A DNA stretch of 64,000 nt. Origin: Chryseobacterium camelliae. Its GTDB lineage: Bacteria > Bacteroidota > Bacteroidia > Flavobacteriales > Weeksellaceae. Position 1 is the stretch's first letter, and each line of letters starts with the position of its first letter. The notes beneath the pieces are model-generated. The model searched no databases. It saw nothing but the letters and a program-made list of their open reading frames with translations, and was not told the origin of the DNA. Where the stretch lies: NCBI RefSeq assembly GCF_027920545.1, contig NZ_CP115859.1, forward strand, positions 3,272,001-3,336,000. The letters are read 5' to 3'. Below, one piece after another: positions 1-8,451 of the stretch. A program made the translations under genes and the position numbers.

Positions 1-1034
1 GTTCCCACTTCTTCCGTAATCGGAGTAGGAGCGAAAACGTGCTGCATTACCGTTTCTGGTTTCGGATCTTCTGCTTTTTGAGCTCTTTCAAATGCTTCTT
101 CAGCTTCCAGGCGAGCTTTTTTAGTGATCTGCTTTAATAATTCTTCGTCAACACCGGCATCGATCAAATGATTTCTAAGGATTTCTCCCGGATCTTTTGC
201 TCTGTGCTTCGTTAAATCTTCTTCATCTCTGTAGAATTCTCTTCTCACTCCTGAAGTGTGGTGACCGATTAAAACTGTTTTCGCGCAAACAACCAAAGGT
301 TTTCTTTCAGTTCGTACAAAATCAACAGCTTTTTTCATCGCTTCATAGCTTTCTACGAAATCTGTTCCGTCAACTCTCATTCTGCTTAAGCCTGTGAATC
401 CTGCTACAAAATCGTAAGCGTCACATGTTCTGGCCTCTTCTTTTGTTACGGAAATTCCCCATTCGTTATCCTGAACCAAGAAGATGATCGGAAGTTGATG
501 TAATGCTGAAAACTGAAGCGCTTCACTCACTTCACCTTCCGTTACGGAATTATCTCCAAGACTACAAACCACAACCGGATTGTTTTCAAATTGCTGTAAA
601 TTAAAATCCTGAATATATTTTATCCCTTGTGCAACTCCCGCCGTCGGAATCGTCTGCATTCCTGTTGCTGAACTCTGATGAATGATTTTTGGCTTGTCTT
701 CATCTCTGCTTGAAGGGTGAGAGTAGTAAGATCTTCCTCCGGAAAAAGGATCATCTGCTTTTGCCAATAATTGCAGCATCAGTTGATAAGGTTCAAAACC
801 GATTCCCAAAAGAATGCTTTCGTCTCTATAGTAAGGAGAAACCCAGTCTTCTTTTTTTAACTGATAAGCAGTTGCCAGCTGAATGGCTTCGTGACCTCTG
901 GATGTACTATGAACATATTTGGTAACATTTCTGTTTTCTTCATAGATGTCTGCCATTGCTTTCGCAAGCATCATATGGTTGTAAGCTTTAAGTAGAATAT
1001 CTTGAGAAACTTTTTCGTGAAGTGTATTTTCCAT
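1..1034 (-). CDS. Thiamine-dependent 2-oxoacid dehydrogenase E1 component, alpha portion (partial, 3' end outside window)
   Basis: The minus frame is open from an ATG at 1034 to the window edge, giving 344 codons beginning MENTLHEKVSQDILLKAY. It resembles the alpha part of E1 of branched-chain 2-oxoacid or pyruvate dehydrogenase, which decarboxylates the oxoacid on thiamine diphosphate and passes the acyl group to lipoyl-E2. Visible signs are HSTSRGHEAIQLA near the N-terminus, GGRSYYSH in the middle, and the thiamine site GDNSVTEGEVSEAL followed by DNEWGIS. In flavobacteria this protein is often a fused alpha-beta E1 of about 670 residues; the missing part lies beyond base 1, so fusion cannot be confirmed. 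Substrate choice between pyruvate and branched-chain oxoacids cannot be decided here. A promoter sits almost on the start codon. Confidence 0.85.
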   Translation of the reverse strand, partial: MENTLHEKVSQDILLKAYNHMMLAKAMADIYEENRNVTKYVHSTSRGHEAIQLATAYQLKKEDWVSPYYRDESILLGIGFEPYQLMLQLLAKADDPFSGGRSYYSHPSSRDEDKPKIIHQSSATGMQTIPTAGVAQGIKYIQDFNLQQFENNPVVVCSLGDNSVTEGEVSEALQFSALHQLPIIFLVQDNEWGISVTKEEARTCDAYDFVAGFTGLSRMRVDGTDFVESYEAMKKAVDFVRTERKPLVVCAKTVLIGHHTSGVRREFYRDEEDLTKHRAKDPGEILRNHLIDAGVDEELLKQITKKARLEAEEAFERAQKAEDPKPETVMQHVFAPTPITEEVG

Positions 1035-1040
1035 AGGTAG

Positions 1041-1071
1041 CAAATATACATAAAAAACAAAATACTAACAA
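1041..1071 (-). promoter_or_regulatory. Flavobacterial promoter for the E1 gene
   Basis: On the minus strand TTG (1071-1069) is followed after 20 bases by TATATTTG (1048-1041), matching the Bacteroidota consensus TTG-N19-21-TAnnTTTG. The -7 box ends only six bases before the ATG at 1034, so the transcript would have almost no leader. The -33 element lies inside the terminator hairpin of the upstream gene. Confidence 0.55.
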
Positions 1072-1086
1072 GCGTTAGTATTTTGT
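1057..1086 (-). terminator. Rho-independent terminator of the S8 peptidase gene
   Basis: A perfect 13-base inverted repeat (ACAAAATACTAAC with its complement, loop AAGC) is followed on the minus strand by a run of T. It lies 23 bases after the stop of the peptidase gene and overlaps the -33 element of the next gene. Confidence 0.7.
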
Positions 1087-1108
1087 GTTAATTGTTATGT
1101 TTTATTAA

Positions 1109-3214
1109 TTATTCTTTAATAACTTTTTTAGAAATGACATCTTTATCGGTTTTTACCTCAATAATATAAATTCCTTTTGTATAAGCAGATAAATTAATAG
1201 ATTCTTGTTCGTTATTAATAACACCATTCTGTAATTTTTTACCAGATAAATCATAAACAGTGAAAGTTGACTTTCTAGGAGCTTTCATTATATTTACAAT
1301 ATCCTTAGTAAGTGTTGGAGCGATTATGATTTCATGAGGTGCATTTGTGATGTCTTTAGTACCTAAAACTTCATTGTACCCTGTTACCATAATTGAGTAA
1401 TTCTGAGGAGCAGCAGTTCCTGCATCATTTACTAATGTTCCTTTATTGTTAATTTCAATTCTGTAAGCTCTTCCAGCTACAGGAGCATCAATTACCACTT
1501 GTTCAACATTGTCAACCGTGTTATCCGCCTTTGTAGCAGGTGTCATTGGACTGTCTGCATTTAGTTTCCAAGGATAATAAACAGTGTTGTTAGTTGTGTC
1601 TATTATTCTTAAATCAAGGTCGTTGATAAGCTTAGAAGTTCTATTGTTGAAAACATCAGACACAAGCTGATAGTTTGGAGTGTATTTAGGATCGATCCAG
1701 CTGATAGTCACTTTTAAAGGCTCAGAACCTGAAGCTTTAACTGTTTTAGAGTTTTTAGTCCCACTTGTTAAAGTTTCATCATTGAATATTACTGTGTTAT
1801 TAGATTTTCCAACTAATAATTCGGCTCCTTTTTTAGCATTAATAAAGCCCCATCCAAAGTGAGGGTCAGGACCAATATTTCCAGCTTCTGATGCAGAATG
1901 AATCATAAGAACCTTCGCAGAAGAAGCATTTAATAATGCATTGCTAAATAATTGTTTGTTAATTTGAGTCCAAAGTCCGATTACCCCTGTTACAATAGGC
2001 GCGGCAAAAGATGTCCCGCTTCCTTGTGCCCAAGTTGAGGCTCCTGTGCTATTGACAGTTGCTGCATATAAGACATTCGTTCCAACGGTTGATATATCCG
2101 GTTTGATCCCGCCGTCATCTCTTGGCCCTGCACTACTGTAGCTGGAATGCACAACATCAGTTGAAGCGTTGTAACGATAGTTATTGGTGGTAATGATATC
2201 TGTTGCCCCTACAACAATGATGTTTTTTGCTAATGAACCGGTACCGATACAATCATATCCTAAAGAGCAATTGTTGGGAGGTATAGTATCTGTTGAACTA
2301 AATGCAACAGCACCGCTTCCGGAATTGTAATATTTTGGTGCAGATGATCCTTTTCCGGTAGGGCCCATGTTGAAATAATTTCCGGAAGATTTTACAATAA
2401 TATAAGAAGGATTGTTGTATACGATCTCATCGTACATTTTATCATTCGTGTTATAAGTTCCTTGGTAATCATAAAACGTACCGTTTGAAGCTTTATAACC
2501 GTTATATGTAAAAGATGCATACCCGGTAGAGTTGTAAGCTTCTGTCCAGCCGGTATTAACCCCGTAAGAATGATTAGAAATATTGGGTTGAGCAATAAGA
2601 ATTTTTTGAAAAACCGTACTGGTAGAGCTGTTGCCTGGTAAAGTTGTTGTACTGAACATATAGCTGTCCATGGTAGAATTGACAGCTACTCCTTTTGCAT
2701 TTCCAACCGGCACACCATTGTTGGTTAAAGGTGCATCTTTTCCTCCAATAAAACTTGCCACTCCTGTCGAGTGATCAGAGAAGCTTAATGCTGCATCTTC
2801 TTTGTTGGTGATTCTTCCGGTGCCATTATTGAAAGCGTTGTGAGTTTCATAAATTCTTCCACCGTCAAAAATTGTATATTTGATATTTTCACCATTAAAG
2901 GTCCCTGTTAAACCAACAATATTTCCTGATGTATTTAATAGGTCAGAATTGGAATTTTGTAATTGACGGGTGTCTTCTGCTTGTAAAAAATAAGGAACTC
3001 CAAAATTAAATCCGGCCAAGTTAGCTCTTAAAGATTCTATCTCTTTTTGTTTTTCAGAGTCAATGTTTGTTCCGTACACCTTTGCTACATAAGAGTTGAA
3101 CTTTTCATTGTTCTCTTTGTTTTGCCTCGCAAACTCTCTTTTCAAAGCATCATTATTTTGAGCGCTAATCAAGGATACAGCTAATGTACTGATTAAAAGT
3201 AAATGTTTCTTCAT
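1109..3214 (-). CDS. S8 family subtilisin-like serine peptidase with T9SS type A sorting domain
   Basis: This 701-residue protein is a predicted secreted subtilase. A signal peptide (MKKHLLLISTLAVSLISAQ) is followed by a short pro-region and the catalytic domain. The triad can be read as Asp117 in the FDGGRI segment, His148 in SDHSTGVA and Ser402 in GSGTSFAAP, with the oxyanion Asn279 in SSGNY. After the catalytic domain comes a beta-rich segment with a WIDP and NDLDL pattern typical of subtilase C-terminal jelly-roll domains. The last 70 or so residues (VYDLSGKKLQNG, then YTKGIYIIEV and a KKVIKE end) form a type A sorting domain, so the enzyme should cross the outer membrane by the T9SS and be anchored or released there. 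It has its own promoter and terminator and is divergent from dnaE. The substrate is unknown. Confidence 0.93.
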   Translation of the reverse strand: MKKHLLLISTLAVSLISAQNNDALKREFARQNKENNEKFNSYVAKVYGTNIDSEKQKEIESLRANLAGFNFGVPYFLQAEDTRQLQNSNSDLLNTSGNIVGLTGTFNGENIKYTIFDGGRIYETHNAFNNGTGRITNKEDAALSFSDHSTGVASFIGGKDAPLTNNGVPVGNAKGVAVNSTMDSYMFSTTTLPGNSSTSTVFQKILIAQPNISNHSYGVNTGWTEAYNSTGYASFTYNGYKASNGTFYDYQGTYNTNDKMYDEIVYNNPSYIIVKSSGNYFNMGPTGKGSSAPKYYNSGSGAVAFSSTDTIPPNNCSLGYDCIGTGSLAKNIIVVGATDIITTNNYRYNASTDVVHSSYSSAGPRDDGGIKPDISTVGTNVLYAATVNSTGASTWAQGSGTSFAAPIVTGVIGLWTQINKQLFSNALLNASSAKVLMIHSASEAGNIGPDPHFGWGFINAKKGAELLVGKSNNTVIFNDETLTSGTKNSKTVKASGSEPLKVTISWIDPKYTPNYQLVSDVFNNRTSKLINDLDLRIIDTTNNTVYYPWKLNADSPMTPATKADNTVDNVEQVVIDAPVAGRAYRIEINNKGTLVNDAGTAAPQNYSIMVTGYNEVLGTKDITNAPHEIIIAPTLTKDIVNIMKAPRKSTFTVYDLSGKKLQNGVINNEQESINLSAYTKGIYIIEVKTDKDVISKKVIKE

Positions 3215-3248
3215 AACAGCTGATTAAATATTAATATATATAAGCGGA

Positions 3249-3280
3249 CAAATTTATAATAAATTGCGGAATAACTTCAA
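3249..3280 (-). promoter_or_regulatory. Flavobacterial promoter for the S8 peptidase
   Basis: On the minus strand TTG (3280-3278) and TAAATTTG (3256-3249) are separated by 21 bases, a full match to the Bacteroidota housekeeping promoter, about 35 bases before the ATG at 3214. Confidence 0.65.
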
Positions 3281-3464
3281 TAAACAATGATAGATTTTGT
3301 AAATTGTTTGGGTAATATTTCTTTTTTTTGCTAAATTAATGGATTTTTAATCTTTTTTAGAGTGCTTTTTTAGTCAATAAGTTATTTTCTTGACAGACGG
3401 TAATTATAAAAAAATTGAACTAACTTTACATTCTCTTTTAAAATTAAAAGCTGGAAAAAATTAC

Positions 3465-6400
3465 ATGTATTTAGTTTTTGACACAGAAACCACAGGTTTA
3501 CCAAAGAATTTCAACGCTCCGCTTTCAGACTCAGACAACTGGCCAAGAATGGTTCAGATTGCGTGGCAGTTGCATGATGATGACGGAACTTTAATTGAAA
3601 ACCAGGATTATATTATAAAACCTGAAGGGTACGATATTCCCTTCAATGCAGCTAGAATTCACGGGATTACTACAAAAATTGCCAATGAGGAAGGTCGTGA
3701 TCTTGAAGAAATTTTAAATGAATTTGCTCAGGTTTTAGAAAAAGTAAGAGTCGTTTCCGGACATAATGTTGAGTTTGATTACAACATTGTTGGAGCTGAA
3801 TTTTACAGAAAAAATATAAAAGACAATCTTCAGGAAAAGCCAAGAGCAGATACCATGATTCTAGGTACGGACTTTTGTCAGCTTGGAGGAGGTCGTGGAG
3901 GAAGATTCAAACCTCCGAAATTGGAAGAGCTTTACGAAAAGTTATACGGTCATAAGTTTGATGAAGCCCATAATGCAGCAGCCGACGTAAATGCAACGGC
4001 TCAGGTTTTCTTCGAAATGATGAGAATCGGAGTGATTCCGGCTGAGGTTTTGAAAACTTCGGAAGATCAGTTAGCCTATTTTAAAACACTTTATCCGGAT
4101 CCGATCAAGCCTTTCAGTATTGTTATCAGAAGGCAGGTTGCTGATTTTAACAATAAGAAAAAACAACAGGATTTTGGAAGTGTTGATGAGATTGATTTAG
4201 GTAAATATTTCAATTTCAACAATCACAGCGTTTTTTCCACACTGATGGCTACTTCAAGCATTAATGATCTGATCAAAAAAGCGACTGATGATAATTTTCC
4301 TGCCGTTGGAATGGTGGATCTTGGAAATATGATGGGAGCTTTCAAATTTGTTTCTGCTGTAGAAGGAGCGAATGGTGACCGTGCGAAAAAGCATAAAGAA
4401 TATTTAGCCAAAAAGCAGGAAGCAGAAGAAAAAGGAGAAGAGTTTAATGAAGAAGAACCGATTTCGGAACCACTAATTCCTGTGGTGGGTTGCGAATTTT
4501 ATATTTCAGACCGTTATGAGCAGAAGCAGTTTACCAAAGATGATCCCGACAGAAGGACGCAGGTTGTTTTGTTGGCGAAAGACTTTAACGGATATAAAAA
4601 TTTAGCGAAACTTTCAAGTATAGGATTTCTTAAAGGATTCTATTTCGGAGTTCCGAGGATCAGCCGTGAATTGATTGCAGAATATAAAGAAGGAGTAATT
4701 GTTTTAACTTCCGGAATTCATGGCGATATTCCGGATGCGATCTTAAATACCGGTGAGCAAAAAGGGGAGGAGCTTTTCAAGTGGTGGAAAGATACTTTTG
4801 AAGATGATTTTTATGTTCAGATTCAAAATCATAAACTGCCTGAAGAAGAGCATTTAAATGATGTTTTATTGCATTTTGCAGATAAATATAATGTTAAAAT
4901 CTTAGCACAGAACGAAACTTTTTATTCCAATAAAGATGATTCCAATATCCAGGATATTGTAAGCTGTATCAAAGACGGCGAAAAACTGACAACGCCTGTT
5001 GGTAAAGGTTTTGGGAAAAGAAGAGGCTTGGCTACGGGAGAATATTATATTAAAAGCTCAGAGGAAATTAAGGAGACATTTTTAGCTTATCCTGATGCTT
5101 TTGAAGCGTACGAAGAATTTACGGCAAAATTTAAGCCTTATACTTTAAAAAGAGATGTTCTCCTTCCCAAATTCGATATTCCGGAAGAATTTATTCATGC
5201 AGAAGATGATATTGACGGAGGGAAAAGAGGGGAGATGGCTTATCTTACACATTTAACGTATGAAGGGGCAAGAAAAAGATATGATCCGTACGATGGGATT
5301 ACTCCGGAAATCAAAGAACGTTTAGATTTCGAGCTTGAAGTTATTGCCAATACAGGTTATCCCGGTTACTTCCTGATTGTACAGGATTTCTGTAACGAGG
5401 CCCGGAAAATGGGTGTTTGGGTTGGTCCTGGTCGTGGTTCGGCGGCAGGTTCGGCGGTGGCATACTGTATTGGAATTACGAATGTAGACCCGATTAAATA
5501 TGATCTGCTTTTTGAGAGATTCCTGAATCCTGAAAGGGTTTCGATGCCTGATATCGATATCGACTTTGATGATGAAGGTCGAGATAAAATCATCAAATGG
5601 GTAGTTGAAAAATATGGTAAAACTCAGGTTGCGCAGATTATTACCTACTCGGTTTTAGGGGGGAAATCTGCGATCAAAGATGCTGGAAGGGTATTGGATG
5701 TGCCTATTCCTGATACCAATAATATTGCGAAGTTAATTCCTCCGAGTCCGGGGATGAACATTGCCAAAGCTTTATCTAAATATGACAAGCTAAAACCGGA
5801 AGAACAAATGCTTGTCGATGAGATGAAGTATGTTCTTAATACGCCTGATGATGCCCGTCACGGAGTGTTGGCAAGTGCTAAAAAAATGGAAGGCTGTATC
5901 CGAAACACGGGAATTCATGCCTGCGGTGTAATCATTACGCCGGAAGATGTGAGTAATCTGGTTCCGGTGACGATTGCAGCAAAAGATGCTGATATTCTGG
6001 TGTCTCAGTTTGATAACTCGGTGGCAGAAAGTGCGGGGCTTTTGAAAATGGACTTCCTGGGTCTTAGGACTTTGACGATCATTAAAGATGCCTTGAAATT
6101 AGTCAAAGCTAGATATGGAGTCGATATTGATCCTGATTTGATTCCGCTTGACGATGCGAAGACCTATCAATTATTTAAAGAAGGAAGAACGGTTGGGATT
6201 TTCCAGTATGAAAGTCCGGGAATGCAAAAATATATGAGAGAGCTTAAGCCGACGGTTTTTGCCGATCTTATTGCGATGAACGCTCTTTATCGACCGGGAC
6301 CGATTAAATATATTCCAAACTTTATCAACAGAAAACACGGGATCGAGGAAATTGTTTACGATTTACCGGAAACTGAGGAGTATTTAAAGGAAACTTACGG

Positions 6401-8147
6401 AATTACCGTTTACCAGGAGCAGGTAATGTTGCTTTCCCAGAAATTAGCCAACTTTACAAAAGGTGAAGCCGATACGCTGAGAAAAGCGATGGGTAAAAAG
6501 CAGATCGACGTTCTGAATAAAATGTACCCTAAATTCATTGAAGGAGGAAGAAAGAATAATCTGGATGAAGAACGTTTGGAAAAAATCTGGAATGACTGGA
6601 AAGCCTTTGCAGAATATGCCTTCAATAAATCTCACTCCACTTGTTATGCATTTATTGCTTACCAAACTGCTTATTTAAAAGCTAATTATCCGGCAGAATA
6701 TATGGCAAGTGTGATGAGTAATAACATTAACAACACGGATTCAATCACCATGTTTATGGAAGATTGCAAGAGTATCGGGGTTGATGTTTTAGGTCCGGAT
6801 GTAAACGAATCTCAATATAAATTCTCGGTAAACGAAAAAGGGCAGATCCGTTTTGGTTTGGGAGCGATTAAGGGAATTGGTGAAGGACCGAGTGAAGCGA
6901 TTACAAGAGAAAGAGAAAACGGAAGGTTCAAAAATATTTATGATTTTTTTGAAAGGATTCTACCTTCCCAGATGAATAAAAGGGTTGCGGAAAGTTTGGT
7001 GTTGGCAGGAGCTTTCGACGAACTGGATGCTTTCCACCGAGGTCAGTATTTTGATATTGATATGGCGGGAAGAACCAATCTGGAACGATTGATCAGATAT
7101 GGACAAAGTTTTCAGGAAAGTAAAAACGAGATGGAAAATTCTCTTTTTGCAGATTTTGCTGAGGAAGTTCAGATCGAACAGCCCAAATTAGCGCCTTGTC
7201 CGGAGTGGCCAAACATGCATAAACTGAATAAAGAAAAGGAAATCATTGGTTTCTATCTTTCTGCGCATCCGTTGGATGAATTTAAATATCAATTCCAATT
7301 TATGCAGGGAAGTCTTTCAAAGAAAAATGTTCTGGAGAAAGATGAGGAAGCAAAAGTTGTTGTAGATGAAGCACCGATTCTGGAACAGGATTCTGTGGAT
7401 GAAACGGCTGATTTGACAGAAATTATTTCTGATGATATTGTTGCGGGTGAAGAAGAGGAAATCATTGAGGAAGTAACTAAAAAAGCAGAACCAAAAGGTG
7501 TTTTCCATTTCTTAAATCTCGATGAGGTAAATGCTTATAAAGAACAGGCTTTTGCCAATAAGCAGGAAGAATTGTTTGAAGAAAAGAAAAAGGACTGGAA
7601 AACCCTTCAAAAAGAAAGAGAAAACGGTGGCGGCGGAAAAGAGTACACTGTTGCCGGTTTGATTACTGAATATGTGGTGAAGGATGGTTTCAGAAGTGGT
7701 GAAAAGGTAGCATTTGTTACGTTGGAAGATTATTCGGGATCCTATTCTTTCAGATTGGGAGATCGTGATTATATGAAATTGAAAGAAAAGCTTGAGGTGC
7801 AGCGATTTGTTATTTTAAAGATAAAATTTGCTCAGGTTAAAGATGGCAGGGTTTTCGTTAATGTGAATGATGTCATTGAACTCCAGGAAGCTTTTGAAAG
7901 ATTTGCAAAAAGTATTTCTTTAGTGATGGATGTGATGGATTTCCGGCCGGAAGATCTTAGTTTCTTCAGAACGGTTCTCGAGCGAAATCAGGGCAATCAG
8001 AAACTAAAATTTTATATTAAGAATATTGATGATGACTTAAATACGGAACATCTTGAAGTTCAGTCGATGAAGCATTCGGTCAATCTTAACGGTGATTTGA
8101 TTAAAGAAATTCAGTTGCTTAATAAGTATGAGTTTTATTTGAATTAA
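3465..8147 (+). CDS. dnaE: DNA polymerase III alpha subunit with N-terminal DEDDh exonuclease
   Basis: This is the main replicative polymerase, 1560 residues from the ATG at 3465. The frame runs further upstream to a TTG at 3390, but the protein starting MYLVFDTETTG begins exactly at the exonuclease fold, so 3465 is preferred. Residues 1-185 form a DnaQ-like proofreading exonuclease with Asp6, Glu8, Asp105, His169 and Asp174 (DEDDh). A PHP domain follows, but its metal ligands look lost: NNHSVFS replaces the usual HxHS, and NETFY replaces the usual NDxHY. The polymerase core shows GPGRGSAAGS and the catalytic PDIDIDF (Asp696, Asp698). A helix-hairpin-helix region, an acidic linker (about 7340-7490) and a C-terminal OB fold (YTVAGLITEYVV) complete it. 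E. coli DnaE has 1160 residues and a separate epsilon; here proofreading is in cis. A terminator follows immediately. Confidence 0.95.
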   Translation: MYLVFDTETTGLPKNFNAPLSDSDNWPRMVQIAWQLHDDDGTLIENQDYIIKPEGYDIPFNAARIHGITTKIANEEGRDLEEILNEFAQVLEKVRVVSGHNVEFDYNIVGAEFYRKNIKDNLQEKPRADTMILGTDFCQLGGGRGGRFKPPKLEELYEKLYGHKFDEAHNAAADVNATAQVFFEMMRIGVIPAEVLKTSEDQLAYFKTLYPDPIKPFSIVIRRQVADFNNKKKQQDFGSVDEIDLGKYFNFNNHSVFSTLMATSSINDLIKKATDDNFPAVGMVDLGNMMGAFKFVSAVEGANGDRAKKHKEYLAKKQEAEEKGEEFNEEEPISEPLIPVVGCEFYISDRYEQKQFTKDDPDRRTQVVLLAKDFNGYKNLAKLSSIGFLKGFYFGVPRISRELIAEYKEGVIVLTSGIHGDIPDAILNTGEQKGEELFKWWKDTFEDDFYVQIQNHKLPEEEHLNDVLLHFADKYNVKILAQNETFYSNKDDSNIQDIVSCIKDGEKLTTPVGKGFGKRRGLATGEYYIKSSEEIKETFLAYPDAFEAYEEFTAKFKPYTLKRDVLLPKFDIPEEFIHAEDDIDGGKRGEMAYLTHLTYEGARKRYDPYDGITPEIKERLDFELEVIANTGYPGYFLIVQDFCNEARKMGVWVGPGRGSAAGSAVAYCIGITNVDPIKYDLLFERFLNPERVSMPDIDIDFDDEGRDKIIKWVVEKYGKTQVAQIITYSVLGGKSAIKDAGRVLDVPIPDTNNIAKLIPPSPGMNIAKALSKYDKLKPEEQMLVDEMKYVLNTPDDARHGVLASAKKMEGCIRNTGIHACGVIITPEDVSNLVPVTIAAKDADILVSQFDNSVAESAGLLKMDFLGLRTLTIIKDALKLVKARYGVDIDPDLIPLDDAKTYQLFKEGRTVGIFQYESPGMQKYMRELKPTVFADLIAMNALYRPGPIKYIPNFINRKHGIEEIVYDLPETEEYLKETYGITVYQEQVMLLSQKLANFTKGEADTLRKAMGKKQIDVLNKMYPKFIEGGRKNNLDEERLEKIWNDWKAFAEYAFNKSHSTCYAFIAYQTAYLKANYPAEYMASVMSNNINNTDSITMFMEDCKSIGVDVLGPDVNESQYKFSVNEKGQIRFGLGAIKGIGEGPSEAITRERENGRFKNIYDFFERILPSQMNKRVAESLVLAGAFDELDAFHRGQYFDIDMAGRTNLERLIRYGQSFQESKNEMENSLFADFAEEVQIEQPKLAPCPEWPNMHKLNKEKEIIGFYLSAHPLDEFKYQFQFMQGSLSKKNVLEKDEEAKVVVDEAPILEQDSVDETADLTEIISDDIVAGEEEEIIEEVTKKAEPKGVFHFLNLDEVNAYKEQAFANKQEELFEEKKKDWKTLQKERENGGGGKEYTVAGLITEYVVKDGFRSGEKVAFVTLEDYSGSYSFRLGDRDYMKLKEKLEVQRFVILKIKFAQVKDGRVFVNVNDVIELQEAFERFAKSISLVMDVMDFRPEDLSFFRTVLERNQGNQKLKFYIKNIDDDLNTEHLEVQSMKHSVNLNGDLIKEIQLLNKYEFYLN

Positions 8148-8162
8148 GAAGTTTTAAAATAA

Positions 8163-8204
8163 AAATAAAAGAGTGGCTTTTTAAGTCGCTCTTTTATTTT
8201 TTAT
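8163..8204 (+). terminator. Terminator after dnaE
   Basis: The inverted repeat AAAAGAGTGGC / GTCGCTCTTTT, with a short loop and two G-T pairs, ends in a T-rich run (CTTTTATTTTTTATTT). It lies 15 bases after the dnaE stop. Confidence 0.75.
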
Positions 8205-8451
8205 TTGTAAAAAAAGTTTTTAGAATATTCCTTTTTCTTTGAAATATTTTTTGTTTTTAAATGTTTGATATATAGTGTTTTATAAATAATTCTCTATTTT
8301 ATGATGTTTTATTTCAAAATAATTATTTGTGTTTTTTGTTTTCATTAAAATAGCTTTTTTGTTAAAAGATATTTAATAAAATTTAGTTTTAAGTAAAAAT
8401 ATATTAATTGTTTCGTATTTTTACCATACTAATATTTAATTTTTAATTAAC
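8205..8451. other. AT-rich spacer upstream of the FN3 surface protein
   Basis: The dnaE-to-FN3 gap is 304 bases. After the terminator it is almost pure A/T with no open frame of note. A weak -7 candidate, TATTTTTA at 8416-8423, lies 28 bases before the next ATG, without a clear -33 TTG. Nothing else was seen. Confidence 0.4.

Noticed and set aside
3390..3464. Upstream extension of dnaE from a TTG
   Set aside because: The exonuclease fold begins exactly at the later ATG, and the extra 25 residues have no family counterpart; a -7-like TAACTTTA lies within them.
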